Part shown: positions 16,998 through 25,760 of the stretch, one piece after another
Layout of the letters: each line of letters starts with the position of its first letter
How positions within the stretch are numbered: position 1 is the stretch's first letter
DNA from: an uncultured Armatimonadota bacterium
GTDB taxonomy: Bacteria > Armatimonadota > Fimbriimonadia > Fimbriimonadales > Fimbriimonadaceae
Reading direction: 5' to 3'
NCBI GenBank assembly: GCA_903927345.1
Contig: CAIYMO010000014.1
Location: 62,001 to 126,000, forward strand
DNA: 64,000 nucleotides
Notes under the pieces: generated by a model
Databases searched by the model: none
What the model saw: the letters and a program-made list of their open reading frames with translations, nothing else
Told to the model about the DNA's origin: nothing
Translations under genes and position numbers: made by a program

Positions 16998-18676
16998 GTA
17001 CGACAGTTAAGACTGAAGTCGGGGGAATGGAGCATTTCCACACGAAACCCGAACTGAACTACCTCACCAACGGGCACTCGATCCGTTCATGGCTTCTCAC
17101 CGAAGACCATAAACGCATCGCGATGCTGTATTTGATCTCGGTGTCCTTCTTCTTCCTCATCGGTGGCCTTGCAGCCGCTGGTGTTCGATACGAGCTCATG
17201 TCTCCAGCTGGAAACATGATGGAATCCGAGACCTATAACAAGCTGTTCACTGCGCACGGCGCGGTCATGGTCTTCTTGTTCCTCCTCGTCGCTGTCCCTG
17301 CAGTTCTTGGAAACTTCTTGATTCCATTGATGATCGGAGCGCGCGACCTTGCGTTCCCTCGTTTGAACTTGCTGAGTTGGTACCTCTACATGGCTGCGGG
17401 CACTTGTATCATGCTTGCGACTCTGGGCGGAGGTGTTGATACCGGTTGGACGTTCTACACTCCTTACTCAAGCATGTACTCGAACAGTAACGTCTCGCTG
17501 ACGCTACTCGGAGTCTTCTTGGGAGGGTTTAGTTCGATTACCACGGGTATGAACTTCATCGTCACCATTCACAAGATGCGCGCACCAGGAATGACTTGGT
17601 TCCGACTGCCGCTCTTCATCTGGGGACACTACGCAACCGGCGTTATCATGCTCCTTGGTACGCCAGTCGTTGCAATCACGCTTCTCTGCGTAATCTTCGA
17701 GCGAACCTTCCAGCTTCCGATCTACAGTCCTGAGCTCGGTGGAGACCCAGTTCTCTTCCAGCACATGTTCTGGTTCTACAGCCACCCAGCTGTTTACATC
17801 ATGATCTTGCCGGCCTTCGGTGTCATCTCCGAAATCATGACGGCATTCAGCCGCAAGCGAGTTTTTGGCTATCACATGATCGCCTTCAGCTCGCTGGCCA
17901 TCGCGTTCCTTGGATTCCTCGTTTGGGGTCACCACATGTTCGTCTCCAGCCAGTCGATGTACCAATCGGTCATCTTCTCGCTTCTGACCTTCCTTCTTGC
18001 GGTTCCATCTGCAATTAAGGTCTGGAACTGGACGGCGACAATGTACAAAGGCAACGTCGTTCTTGCCTCGCCGATGATCTACGGAATCGGCTTCCAAGGT
18101 CTGTTCCTCGTTGGTGGTCTTACCGGTCCGTTCCTTGCGAGCTACGGTAACGACATCCACCTTACGGCAACCTACTTCGTTGTTGCTCACTTCCACTACG
18201 TCATGGTCGGTGGATCGATCATGGGCTTCTTGGCCGGAATCCACTTCTGGTGGCCCAAGATGACCGGAAGACTCTACAACGAAAGCGTCGCTAAGTGGAA
18301 CGGTCTGCTGGTCTTCGTTGGCTTCAACCTCACCTTCTTCCCGCAGTTCATCGTGGGTTGGATGGGAATGCCACGACGATATCACTACTACTACTTCGCA
18401 CCTGAGTTCCAGCCATATCACATCATGTCGACCTTGGGAGCTTCCTTCTTGGGTATCGGCTTCGTGATTCCGGTCATCTACATGGTTCACTCCCTCTTCA
18501 AGGGCGAGCGAGCAACGGATAACCCATGGAACGCCCACGGTCTCGAGTGGAACACCAGTTCACCTCCTCCAACCGAGAACTTCCGATACAAGGTCATTGT
18601 CACCGACGACGTCTACGACTACGACCCAGTTGCAGAGCACGAAAATGATATGCAACTCGCAGGAGGAAAAGCCTAA
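16994..18676 (+). CDS. coxA: Cytochrome c oxidase subunit I, A2-type (YS motif)
   Basis: A 560-residue heme-copper oxidase core with twelve expected helices. Visible ligands are His88 for the low-spin heme (TAHGAVMVF), His264 with the cross-linked Tyr268 (SHPAVY), His313-His314 for CuB (WGHHMF), and the heme pair in [10 protein letters not shown]. At the end of the proton-channel helix the sequence is FYSHPAVY rather than the GHPEVY of A1 enzymes. The Tyr-Ser pair (262-263) replacing the channel Glu defines the A2 subclass, as in Rhodothermus and Thermus caa3. A ribosome site GGAG lies upstream inside coxB. Confidence 0.96.
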   Translation: MSTTVKTEVGGMEHFHTKPELNYLTNGHSIRSWLLTEDHKRIAMLYLISVSFFFLIGGLAAAGVRYELMSPAGNMMESETYNKLFTAHGAVMVFLFLLVAVPAVLGNFLIPLMIGARDLAFPRLNLLSWYLYMAAGTCIMLATLGGGVDTGWTFYTPYSSMYSNSNVSLTLLGVFLGGFSSITTGMNFIVTIHKMRAPGMTWFRLPLFIWGHYATGVIMLLGTPVVAITLLCVIFERTFQLPIYSPELGGDPVLFQHMFWFYSHPAVYIMILPAFGVISEIMTAFSRKRVFGYHMIAFSSLAIAFLGFLVWGHHMFVSSQSMYQSVIFSLLTFLLAVPSAIKVWNWTATMYKGNVVLASPMIYGIGFQGLFLVGGLTGPFLASYGNDIHLTATYFVVAHFHYVMVGGSIMGFLAGIHFWWPKMTGRLYNESVAKWNGLLVFVGFNLTFFPQFIVGWMGMPRRYHYYYFAPEFQPYHIMSTLGASFLGIGFVIPVIYMVHSLFKGERATDNPWNAHGLEWNTSSPPPTENFRYKVIVTDDVYDYDPVAEHENDMQLAGGKA

Positions 18677-18678
18677 AC

Positions 18679-19383
18679 ATGTCCCACGCAGCTCACGGCG
18701 ACGAATTCAACGTACTGAAGTTTCAGTACGAGGACATGGATCAGCAGAACGACTCCTACATCGTTGGAATGTGGACGTTCTTGGTCACCGAGGTCATGTT
18801 CTTTGGCATGCTCTTCTTGACCTACTCGCTCTACCGAGCAAACTACCAGAACGACTGGTTTACCGCTCACGAGCAGCTCGACTGGAAGCTTGGTGGTATC
18901 AACACCGCCAACCTTCTGTTCAGCTCGTTCCTGATGGCAACCGCGGTCCGACAAGCACAGCTCAAAGACCGAAAGGGCGTTCTGCTCAGACTCGCTGGAG
19001 TGTTGGCCTGCGCATTCGGCTTCTTGGTCATCAAGTACGTTGAGTACAGCGGTAAGTATGAGCACCACCTCTTCCCTGGGCCAGGCTTCGCCCCCGATGT
19101 CACCCACTTCCACGGCGCGAACCTCGACCACGTACAGCTCTTCTTCGGTCTCTACTTTGCGATGACCGGGCTGCACGGCGTCCACGTTCTTGTAGGAATC
19201 TTGGTCATTGGTGCTCTCGGGCTCATGTGGTTCAAGGGCAAAAAGATCGTGACCGAGGACTATGTCCCAACCGAGCTTGTCGGTCTCTACTGGCACTTCG
19301 TTGACATTGTCTGGATCTTCCTCTACCCACTCTTCTATCTGATGCCAAATCCAAGCGTTGGATCCGGCGGAGGCAACCACTAA
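18679..19383 (+). CDS. coxC: Cytochrome c oxidase subunit III
   Basis: A 234-residue membrane protein with six or seven hydrophobic segments. Family hallmarks are WTFLVTEVMFFGMLF in the second segment and LYFAMTGLHGVHVLVG plus the final LYWHFVDIVWIFLYPLFY. It stabilises the subunit I active site and proton uptake. Two bases separate it from coxA, whose end holds the ribosome site GGAGGAAA. The length is somewhat short of mitochondrial homologues but normal for bacterial caa3 enzymes. TAATG couples it to the next gene. Confidence 0.95.
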   Translation: MSHAAHGDEFNVLKFQYEDMDQQNDSYIVGMWTFLVTEVMFFGMLFLTYSLYRANYQNDWFTAHEQLDWKLGGINTANLLFSSFLMATAVRQAQLKDRKGVLLRLAGVLACAFGFLVIKYVEYSGKYEHHLFPGPGFAPDVTHFHGANLDHVQLFFGLYFAMTGLHGVHVLVGILVIGALGLMWFKGKKIVTEDYVPTELVGLYWHFVDIVWIFLYPLFYLMPNPSVGSGGGNH

Positions 19384-19859
19384 TGGCAAAGTCACCTCTC
19401 TCAGCAGTCCACGACGATCACGGCGGACACCATATTCACAACAACTCAATGTATGTGAAAACCGCTCTGACTCTCGCTGGGTTCATGATTCTCACGATTG
19501 CTGCTGCTCAAATCGACTTCGGTCACATGATCAGCAAGCAGTATGGATATTGGATCAATAACCTGATCGCAGTCCTGATCGCTGTCGTCAAGACGTACAT
19601 CGTTGTTCTCTACTTCATGCACGTCAAGTGGGCCTCTAGCCTTGGAAAACTCTTCGCTCTCCTCGGATTCTTCTTCATCCCCGTGCTCTTCTCGGTCTGG
19701 ACGGACTTCTACTTCCGACAGCACGAGCCTGTAGCTCATTGGTACAACAACGATTACGTTGAGTCAGCAACTCCACGAATCATCGGTGCAACCGACGGAG
19801 CCAAGATCGCCCCAGGTGAAGAGAACACCCAAAACCGAATTCCAAAGTCGGTTTGGTAA
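19383..19859 (+). CDS. coxD: Cytochrome c oxidase subunit IV (caa3 type)
   Basis: A 158-residue protein with three membrane helices (about 25-46, 53-76 and 83-103), the form of the small prokaryotic subunit IV. The motif KTYIVVLYFMHVKW is typical. A His-rich cytoplasmic head (HDDHGGHHIHNN) precedes the first helix, and a 50-residue polar tail follows the last. It is the final gene of the respiratory operon, and a strong hairpin terminator begins 18 bases after its stop. Confidence 0.9.
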   Translation: MAKSPLSAVHDDHGGHHIHNNSMYVKTALTLAGFMILTIAAAQIDFGHMISKQYGYWINNLIAVLIAVVKTYIVVLYFMHVKWASSLGKLFALLGFFFIPVLFSVWTDFYFRQHEPVAHWYNNDYVESATPRIIGATDGAKIAPGEENTQNRIPKSVW

Positions 19860-19876
19860 TCACCACCAGCAAATCC

Positions 19877-19909
19877 AAAAAGAGCTAGCCAACTTGGCTA
19901 GCTCTTTTT
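19877..19909. terminator. Bidirectional intrinsic terminator after coxD and plsC
   Basis: A 16-base perfect inverted repeat (AAAAAGAGCTAGCCAA and its complement) with a single-base centre. A-run on one side and T-run on the other let it act on both strands. It ends the act-cox operon and overlaps the stop codon of the convergent acyltransferase gene. Confidence 0.88.
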
Positions 19910-20546
19910 ATTTAGGCTCAGGGATCAGCCGACGAAGCTCAGACTCCATCCAAGCCGCAATCTCCTCGTTCGTAGACTCCTTCGAGAACGTCCGAGCCTC
20001 TCCCCAAGTCGCCGTCACCCGAGCAAACGCCGGACGTGGAATCACCGAGCCATACGGCACCATCCGGTTCGTATTTCTCAATCCACACACAATAACCGGA
20101 ACTTCCGCCATCCGCACGATCAGCGCCGCGCCTTCGCGAATCTGCTGCAACTGGCCATTCTCCGACAGCTGACCCTCAGGAAAAATCCCCACGACGTTTC
20201 CAGCTTTCGCCAACTCTGATGCAATACGCAACGAACGCCGATCTGGCGCACCGCGTTTCACTGGAAAAGCCCCCCAGAATCGCATCCAAGTCCCGACGAG
20301 TTTCATCGAAAAAAGCTCGCTTTTGCTCATAAAGAAAATCGGCCGAGGACAGCACCCCTGAAGCACCACCGGATCACAATCCGAAAGGTGATTGGCAATC
20401 ACAATAAGGCCACCGCTCCGCGGTACCCGAGAAGCACCCGAGAACGTCGTCGGCCCCAACACCGTAATCAACGGCCAACCAATAATGTTCACCAGCCAAA
20501 GCCACTTATGGCCCCGGCCAACCGGAAGTTCAACTTCTTGTGCCAT
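19908..20546 (-). CDS. 1-acyl-sn-glycerol-3-phosphate acyltransferase family protein
   Basis: A 212-residue PlsC-type acyltransferase. The catalytic HX4D motif is NHLSDCD (His53, Asp58), and the substrate motif FPEG is at 122-125 in IFPEGQLSENG. A hydrophobic N-terminal stretch (about 14-32) probably lies in the inner membrane surface. It would transfer a second fatty acyl chain to lysophosphatidate in phospholipid synthesis, though the exact acceptor is unproven. It overlaps the 3' end of purN by 17 bases on the same strand, so the two are co-transcribed. Its stop codon lies within the terminator hairpin. Confidence 0.88.
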   Translation of the reverse strand: MAQEVELPVGRGHKWLWLVNIIGWPLITVLGPTTFSGASRVPRSGGLIVIANHLSDCDPVVLQGCCPRPIFFMSKSELFSMKLVGTWMRFWGAFPVKRGAPDRRSLRIASELAKAGNVVGIFPEGQLSENGQLQQIREGAALIVRMAEVPVIVCGLRNTNRMVPYGSVIPRPAFARVTATWGEARTFSKESTNEEIAAWMESELRRLIPEPK

Positions 20547-21108
20547 CCACCACCTTCTTCAACGCTCGGTAATAAGTGTCATGCTCCAGTCGCAAAACTC
20601 GAGCGGCTAAATCCTCCGGCGAGTCATCGATATTGACCTCGCAAGATGCCTGCAGGATGATCTCCCCCTCATCGTACTCCTCGGTCACAAAGTGAACAGT
20701 GCATCCACTTTCAGTCTCGTGAGCTTCGATGACCGCCTCATGGACATGCATTCCGTACATCCCCTTGCCTCCAAACTTTGGCAGCAAAGCCGGATGAATA
20801 TTGAGGATTCGCCCCTTATGCGAAGTTAAAACGCTGGTCGGAATCAGCTTCATGTAGCCCGCCAAGCAGACCCAGTCGCAATCGTTCAACTCCTGAGCAA
20901 GTCGCTCTTCATACGGAGTCTCGCCAGCGTACGGCACGGTACGAACGTGCAGACCCTCGGACATCGCCGCAAGAGCACCCGGTGCATCCGAACGAGGCGT
21001 AACCACCTTCTGGACAACCATCGAGTCATCCAACCTGATCCGAGTGGCAAGCGCCAGCATGTTTGATCCGCGCCCCTTGGGCCCAATCAAAATTCCGATT
21101 CGATGCAC
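20530..21108 (-). CDS. purN: Phosphoribosylglycinamide formyltransferase
   Basis: A 192-residue GART-type formyltransferase of purine synthesis, which moves a formyl group from 10-formyl-THF to GAR. The N-terminal phosphate loop is GPKGRGSN. The catalytic region is NIHPALLPKFGGKGMYG with the Asn-His pair, and the Asp is in EYDEGEIILQ. The GTG start at 21108 is chosen because it gives the usual short N-terminus (VHRIGILIGP) and has a TATGCT box six bases upstream. A longer version from the ATG at 21138 is possible, but that codon overlaps the divergent sulfatase start. The glycine loop lacks the common SGRGSN spacing, having an extra Lys. Confidence 0.88.
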   Translation of the reverse strand: MHRIGILIGPKGRGSNMLALATRIRLDDSMVVQKVVTPRSDAPGALAAMSEGLHVRTVPYAGETPYEERLAQELNDCDWVCLAGYMKLIPTSVLTSHKGRILNIHPALLPKFGGKGMYGMHVHEAVIEAHETESGCTVHFVTEEYDEGEIILQASCEVNIDDSPEDLAARVLRLEHDTYYRALKKVVDGTRS

Positions 21109-21114
21109 CGCCAA

Positions 21115-21120
21115 AGCATA
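21115..21120 (-). promoter_or_regulatory. Candidate -10 box (TATGCT) for purN
   Basis: Six bases upstream of the GTG start, with no Shine-Dalgarno between. It lies only three bases from the plus-strand box of the divergent sulfatase, so the two promoters overlap. Confidence 0.4.
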
Positions 21121-21123
21121 CTG

Positions 21124-21129
21124 TAGAAT
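21124..21129 (+). promoter_or_regulatory. Candidate -10 box (TAGAAT) for the sulfatase gene
   Basis: TAGAAT ends seven bases before the ATG at 21137. No Shine-Dalgarno is present, so a leaderless transcript is likely. Confidence 0.4.
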
Positions 21130-21136
21130 CAAGACC

Positions 21137-22570
21137 ATGCTCGCCGCCCTTGCTGCCACAACGTTGTTCACACCCAAGTTGAATGTGATCTACATCATGG
21201 CCGACGATCTCGGCTACGGCGAACTTGGCTGCTACGGTCAAAAGCTTATTCCCACCCCAAACATCGACCGCCTCGCCGCCGAGGGAACGAAATTCACGCG
21301 CTTCTACGCCGCCAGCACAGTCTGCGCCCCCACCCGATGCTCCCTTATGACGGGACTCCACCAAGGCCACGCCCCCATCCGCGGCAACAAGGAAAAAGGC
21401 GGATTCGGTCCCAATGACCCTGAAGGACAAACGGCGCTTCCGCTCAGGAACACGACGATCTCCGAAAACTTGAAGACTGTCGGCTACAAAACGGCCATCT
21501 TCGGAAAGTGGGGTCTCGGCGGACCACAACCGGGCGAAACCCCCATGGACCACGGTTTCGATACGTTCTACGGCTACCTATGCCAGCGAAGGGCGCACAC
21601 TCACTATCCCACATACCTCTGGGACAACCATCAGCCCGACCTCCTCAACAACGTCGGTGGCAGTGCTCACCAAAAAGTCAGCTCAGTCACGTCCGACCTC
21701 CAGGAATGGAATTCGCAATTCAACGGAAGCGACTTCGCTCACGCCAAAATCCTCGACCGCGCTCAAGGGTTCATCAAGAAGAATAAAGAGAATCCGTTCT
21801 TCATCTATTACGCAACCACCATCCCTCACGCCGCGCTCCAAGCCCCGCCGGAGTGGATTGAGAAGTTCCCCAAAGAGTGGGATCCCAAGCCTTATCTCGG
21901 TGCAAACGGCTACCTCCCCAACCCGCGACCTCGTGCAACCTATGCCGCCATGATCGCCTATCTTGACTGGTCGGTCGGTCAGCTACGCGAAACCCTCGAG
22001 CGAGAAGGAATCGCAGATCGAACCCTTATCGTTTTCACCAGCGACAACGGCGCGACCTTCAACGGAGGAGTGGACACCGAGTTCTTCAATTCAAACGGCG
22101 GACTCCGAGGCAAAAAGATGTCCCTCTACGAAGGCGGAATTCGCGAACCATTCATCGCTTGGTGCCCCAGCCTCGTCCCCGCCGGAAAAACGGTGTCCGA
22201 GCCGTACGTTGCCTACGACACGCTCGCCTCGCTCAGCGAACTCTGTGGCACCAAACCTCCCAGAAACGACGGAATCAGCTACGCCTCCGCCCTCCTCGGC
22301 AAAGAGCCCAAAAAGCGAGACTACATCTACGTCGAATATCCCGAAGCATCGGCGATGCAAGCCGTCTGGATCGGCTCGTTCAAAGTGATCCGGCCAGACT
22401 TGAAGAAGAATCCTGAAAAAATCGAAGTCTACGATCTCGATTCCGATCCCTCCGAAAAGACCGATCTCGCCGCAAAACGCCCGGACCTGATTCAGCGAGC
22501 AAAGCAAATCTGGACAGAAGAACACGTCCCAAGCAAGGACTTCCCATTGGGCGTTATCGACAAGAAGTAG
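21137..22570 (+). CDS. Arylsulfatase-family sulfatase
   Basis: A 477-residue type I sulfatase. A short hydrophobic start (MLAALAATTLF) may be a minimal signal peptide. Metal ligands Asp23-Asp24 are in IYIMADDLGYGELG. The formylglycine site is Cys63 in CAPTR, matching the C-x-P-x-R core recognised by the maturation enzyme, and a second metal site is FTSDNGATF. It should hydrolyse sulfate esters, possibly of polysaccharides; the substrate cannot be told. No sulfatase-maturase is in the window. The C-terminus includes the family end motif VYDLDSDPSEKTDLA. It is divergent from purN and convergent, by three bases, with the next gene. Confidence 0.92.
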   Translation: MLAALAATTLFTPKLNVIYIMADDLGYGELGCYGQKLIPTPNIDRLAAEGTKFTRFYAASTVCAPTRCSLMTGLHQGHAPIRGNKEKGGFGPNDPEGQTALPLRNTTISENLKTVGYKTAIFGKWGLGGPQPGETPMDHGFDTFYGYLCQRRAHTHYPTYLWDNHQPDLLNNVGGSAHQKVSSVTSDLQEWNSQFNGSDFAHAKILDRAQGFIKKNKENPFFIYYATTIPHAALQAPPEWIEKFPKEWDPKPYLGANGYLPNPRPRATYAAMIAYLDWSVGQLRETLEREGIADRTLIVFTSDNGATFNGGVDTEFFNSNGGLRGKKMSLYEGGIREPFIAWCPSLVPAGKTVSEPYVAYDTLASLSELCGTKPPRNDGISYASALLGKEPKKRDYIYVEYPEASAMQAVWIGSFKVIRPDLKKNPEKIEVYDLDSDPSEKTDLAAKRPDLIQRAKQIWTEEHVPSKDFPLGVIDKK

Positions 22571-22573
22571 CGA

Positions 22574-23440
22574 CTACGACCACCAGCTTCGGCGGGACGA
22601 ATAGGACTCCTGCCAAAGCTCCTGGATCTCCTCGTCTTCCCACCCAGAAATCCATTTATAAAAAACCCATCCAGCCAACACGACGCCTAGGGTGACCATC
22701 AGGCCACCAATCAACTGTGCCTCGAGTCCAGTCGCAATGCGCGGAGGAACGTAGCGTCGTCGACGTCCACCTCCCGAATACCGAATCTCGGCAAACAAGA
22801 TGTGCTCGAGTCCCTTCCCGACGAGCCCACCGCCCAGCAGAGGTGCGATCAACATGAACATCCAAGCGCACCCGTCTTGCTTCTGCTCCTTGTTCCGAGC
22901 CCACCCGGCAATTCGAGTCTGCGGCGGATAAACCACCATCGAAGGTTCAACAACCGCAACGTGCGCAACATGCTTCCCAATCGCCCAAAGGTGAATCGTG
23001 TCCCCCACTTTGCAGAGATTCGTTTCTGCTTGGTCGAGGATGTACCAATTCGCCCACTCGCTCGGTGACTGGACTTCTAACCGAAGATGCCCTTCAGGGT
23101 CCGAGCCATGACGATAGATGTCAACAACGAGACAACCTGGTACGAATCGTCGTAGCCAGTTGGGCTCCCACCCCTTTAGAATCAGGAGCTCAATCACGGC
23201 AACTGCGGAGAGAGCGCTGAAGCCGAGCAGGCTAAGCAGCCATCCCACAAAACGGAATTCACCAAGCTTCGGAGTCTGAACCCAGCTCTCCATCGCACCC
23301 ACGGGAGTAGAAGGGGTGAACGCAACCCACACCGCGCCAATCCCAAGCACAACGGCTAAGAAGAAGGACAGGCCAAACAGCGGAGAACGAGCACGGATCA
23401 TTCGCAGATTCAATTCTAGCTGAGCAGACCGGAAAACCAT
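22574..23440 (-). CDS. Hypothetical multi-pass membrane protein (DUF3592-like)
   Basis: A protein of up to 288 residues with four hydrophobic segments: about 20-42, 63-87, 190-208 and 245-264. Between the second and third lies a polar beta-rich domain of about 100 residues with a DxxxHLW-type loop, resembling the DUF3592 layout. A weak Arg-rich cytoplasmic loop (GGGRRRRYVPP) follows the third helix. No enzymatic motif is visible. The start is uncertain: the ATG at 23440 gives the longest form, while the ATG at 23401 has TAGAAT eleven bases upstream. It is divergent from the ThuA-like gene. Confidence 0.6.
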   Translation of the reverse strand: MVFRSAQLELNLRMIRARSPLFGLSFFLAVVLGIGAVWVAFTPSTPVGAMESWVQTPKLGEFRFVGWLLSLLGFSALSAVAVIELLILKGWEPNWLRRFVPGCLVVDIYRHGSDPEGHLRLEVQSPSEWANWYILDQAETNLCKVGDTIHLWAIGKHVAHVAVVEPSMVVYPPQTRIAGWARNKEQKQDGCAWMFMLIAPLLGGGLVGKGLEHILFAEIRYSGGGRRRRYVPPRIATGLEAQLIGGLMVTLGVVLAGWVFYKWISGWEDEEIQELWQESYSSRRSWWS

Positions 23441-23500
23441 CCCCCGAAGTCCGTCAATATCGATTCCTCATGAACCGCCTAGGCTTCATAATCAGAGGTG

Positions 23501-24247
23501 ATGTCCAACAAACTCCGTGTCCTAATCTGGGACGAAAACCCACAGCACCGCTCATTCGAAATCTATCCCGACAGCCTTAACGGTGCGATCAAAGCCGGAG
23601 TTGATGGAATTGACGGCGGCAAAGAGCTCGAAATCAATGTCGCCAACCTTGACGAAGAAAACCAAGGCATCACCCAAGAAGTGCTCGACAACACCGACGT
23701 CCTCGTCTGGTGGGGTCACGCCCGACACGGAGAAGTCAACGACGAAATCGCCGAGATTGTGAAGAAGCAAGTCCATGAGAAGGGAATGGGCTTCGTCTGC
23801 CTCCACTCGGGGCACTACAGCAAAACATTCAAGGCCGTTCTCGGCTGCACCGGACACCTAAAAGGTGGCTGGCGCGAGGCCGACGACAGTGAGACGATCC
23901 GCGTCTGCGCTCCCTGGCACCCAATCGCGAAGGACGTCGAGGACTTCGTGATCGAAGCTGAAGAAATGTACGGCGCCCCATTCGACGTTCCACCCGCCGA
24001 GCAGATGATCTTCCAATCTCTCTTCAGCGTCGGGAACGAGACATTCCCATGCGGTCTTGTCTGGACCGTCGGCACCGGAATCGATCCCGAGTTCACCTCT
24101 GGTCCCGGAAAGGGAGTCGGTCAAGGCGAAGGTATCGGCCGAGTCTTCTACTTCCGACCCGGACACGAAACCTACCCAACCTACAAGCTCGACAACGTAC
24201 TCAAGGTTATCTACAACGCGATCCGCTGGACCGGCAAACTCAGCTAA
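23501..24247 (+). CDS. ThuA-like (trehalose utilisation) protein
   Basis: A 248-residue soluble protein of the ThuA fold, a class I glutamine-amidotransferase-like superfamily. The start KLRVLIWDENPQHRS, the core DVLVWWGHARHGEV and the segment GFVCLHSGHYSKTFKA are characteristic; a late GIGRVFYFRPGHETYPT matches the family's closing motif. ThuA is linked to trehalose or sucrose oxidation in rhizobia, but most homologues have no known reaction, so the sugar role is only a family link. The start is set at the ATG; a GTG directly before it is possible. A strong terminator follows within 15 bases. Confidence 0.85.
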   Translation: MSNKLRVLIWDENPQHRSFEIYPDSLNGAIKAGVDGIDGGKELEINVANLDEENQGITQEVLDNTDVLVWWGHARHGEVNDEIAEIVKKQVHEKGMGFVCLHSGHYSKTFKAVLGCTGHLKGGWREADDSETIRVCAPWHPIAKDVEDFVIEAEEMYGAPFDVPPAEQMIFQSLFSVGNETFPCGLVWTVGTGIDPEFTSGPGKGVGQGEGIGRVFYFRPGHETYPTYKLDNVLKVIYNAIRWTGKLS

Positions 24248-24260
24248 GCCGTTCGGACAC

Positions 24261-24301
24261 AAAAAATCCCCTTCTGCACCCGATGCAGAAGGGGATTTTT
24301 T
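24261..24301. terminator. Intrinsic terminator between ThuA-like gene and lipoprotein gene
   Basis: An 18-base perfect stem (AAAAAATCCCCTTCTGCA and its complement) with a five-base CCCGA loop, flanked by A and T runs. It can stop transcription from both convergent genes. Confidence 0.9.
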
Positions 24302-24303
24302 AC

Positions 24304-25596
24304 TTACTTGCCCTGAAGGTTATTCAGAAACTCCGCAAGAAGGTCAAGCCGGTTCTTGGACCCGTTCAGCGTGACCGGTCGGAATCGGACGCCAGTCGAG
24401 AACAGGTTGCCAAACTTAGCATCGTAGCTTCCTTCAACCGGAGTAAACGTATAGTTGCCGGCCGAAGAGGAAACCGTAAAGCTCGGCAAGTACCCGCGCA
24501 GCGCAGATGGGCTGGTCAAGAAGTCACCGACGGTAACTCCAGTAGAAACACCCCCGATCGTCACATTGGTCTGGGTCGTCAGATAACCGCTCAGCTCGTT
24601 GGAAACGTTGGAAAGGTCAGCCGCCGAGAGCTTGAGGGCTTCAGCAAACCAGCGTGGACTTCCGGTCGAAGCACCGCGGCTGGTAATGTCCGTCGCTGCC
24701 GCACCAAGGTCTGCGCTCGCCGCGAGCAGATTAGCCTTCGCATTCGCGATGTTTGCTGCTCCTTCCGATGCCAGTCCGAGGAACGGAGCTGGTGGCAAGA
24801 GCCGAGTCGAGACCACGGTCGCCCCGCTCGTGGCATCCGGCCCAAACTCAGCCGCAAGGGTCTTGCTGGAGTCGAAGCTCGAAGAACTGAACGTGATGTC
24901 ATAGCCGAGAACAAAGTTGAGATAGGAGCAAATCAGCTTCGCATTTCCACGAAGAATCAGCAAATCAGCCTTGCCGATCTTCGTCCGTGCACCACCAGTC
25001 CCCTTCGGGTCAATCACGCTAAAGTTCGCCGCGCTAATTGCGTCGATGTTTGCATCCGAAAGCACGCTGACAATGCGATTCAAATCTGATCGGGTGGCTT
25101 CAAGAGCCGTCTTGACTTGGACCGGAGTTGGATCGTCAGGATATGCGCGTGAAGACTCGGCTGGGCTCGAAAGCGAATCGGTAAGAAGAGAAACCGGGCT
25201 GAAAGAAGCACTGTAGGTTTCCTCGCTTCGCCAAGGTGCCAACAGCGATACAATGTGTCGCACAGTCGGATTAGGGATGGTCTTTCCGCCGCGCGAAATC
25301 TCGGTGCCAAAAAGGGTTGCCAAGTCATTAGCGAGCTTTGCCGTCGAAGCGATTGCAAATCCTGCCGCACGGGTCGGAGTCGGCTCCTGGCTATACGCGG
25401 TATTGAGTTTGTAAACCGCATCGCTAAGCTGTTGAGTTGGATCAGCAGTGGATGGAAGCCCAAGCGCCGTATCCAATGCGGCCTGACCTTGGACAGAGTT
25501 CGTAGCCGGATCGGTAAGACCGGATAGGGTTGCCGAGCCTGCACAACCGCCTAACAATAGAGCGGCAAGGCCAATAATGGAGAGCGACTTGTTCAT
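24304..25596 (-). CDS. Hypothetical lipoprotein
   Basis: A 430-residue exported lipoprotein. The signal MNKSLSIIGLAALLLGGC ends in a lipobox with Cys18. The mature part is rich in Ala, Ser, Thr and Leu and reads as a long helical region followed by a beta-rich C-terminal third. I do not recognise a family. No metal-binding or catalytic motif is visible. AGGA lies close to the ATG on its strand. It is separated from the divergent phosphoesterase operon by 164 bases and ends at the shared terminator. Confidence 0.72.
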   Translation of the reverse strand: MNKSLSIIGLAALLLGGCAGSATLSGLTDPATNSVQGQAALDTALGLPSTADPTQQLSDAVYKLNTAYSQEPTPTRAAGFAIASTAKLANDLATLFGTEISRGGKTIPNPTVRHIVSLLAPWRSEETYSASFSPVSLLTDSLSSPAESSRAYPDDPTPVQVKTALEATRSDLNRIVSVLSDANIDAISAANFSVIDPKGTGGARTKIGKADLLILRGNAKLICSYLNFVLGYDITFSSSSFDSSKTLAAEFGPDATSGATVVSTRLLPPAPFLGLASEGAANIANAKANLLAASADLGAAATDITSRGASTGSPRWFAEALKLSAADLSNVSNELSGYLTTQTNVTIGGVSTGVTVGDFLTSPSALRGYLPSFTVSSSAGNYTFTPVEGSYDAKFGNLFSTGVRFRPVTLNGSKNRLDLLAEFLNNLQGK

Positions 25597-25749
25597 GTGA
25601 TCCTATCCTCGCGAAGGGAGGTTTCCACATTTCATATCGGCATCCACGCTCTGTTTCCTCGTAAAACTACTGGGTAATTCCCACATTCCATTGGATTTCC
25701 AAATAAAATCCAAACAACTCCAAATAAACATCGATCAGTAAGGTTCGTT

Positions 25750-25755
25750 TATCCT
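25750..25755 (+). promoter_or_regulatory. Candidate -10 box (TATCCT) for the phosphoesterase operon
   Basis: Five bases before the ATG at 25761. It sits in an AT-rich 164-base divergent region. No Shine-Dalgarno is present. Confidence 0.3.
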
Positions 25756-25760
25756 TTGCA

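Noticed and set aside
24049-25089. Long plus-strand frame of 346 codons opposite the lipoprotein gene.
   Set aside because: Arg/Ser-rich product without motifs, crossing a strong terminator; a shadow of the real minus-strand gene.
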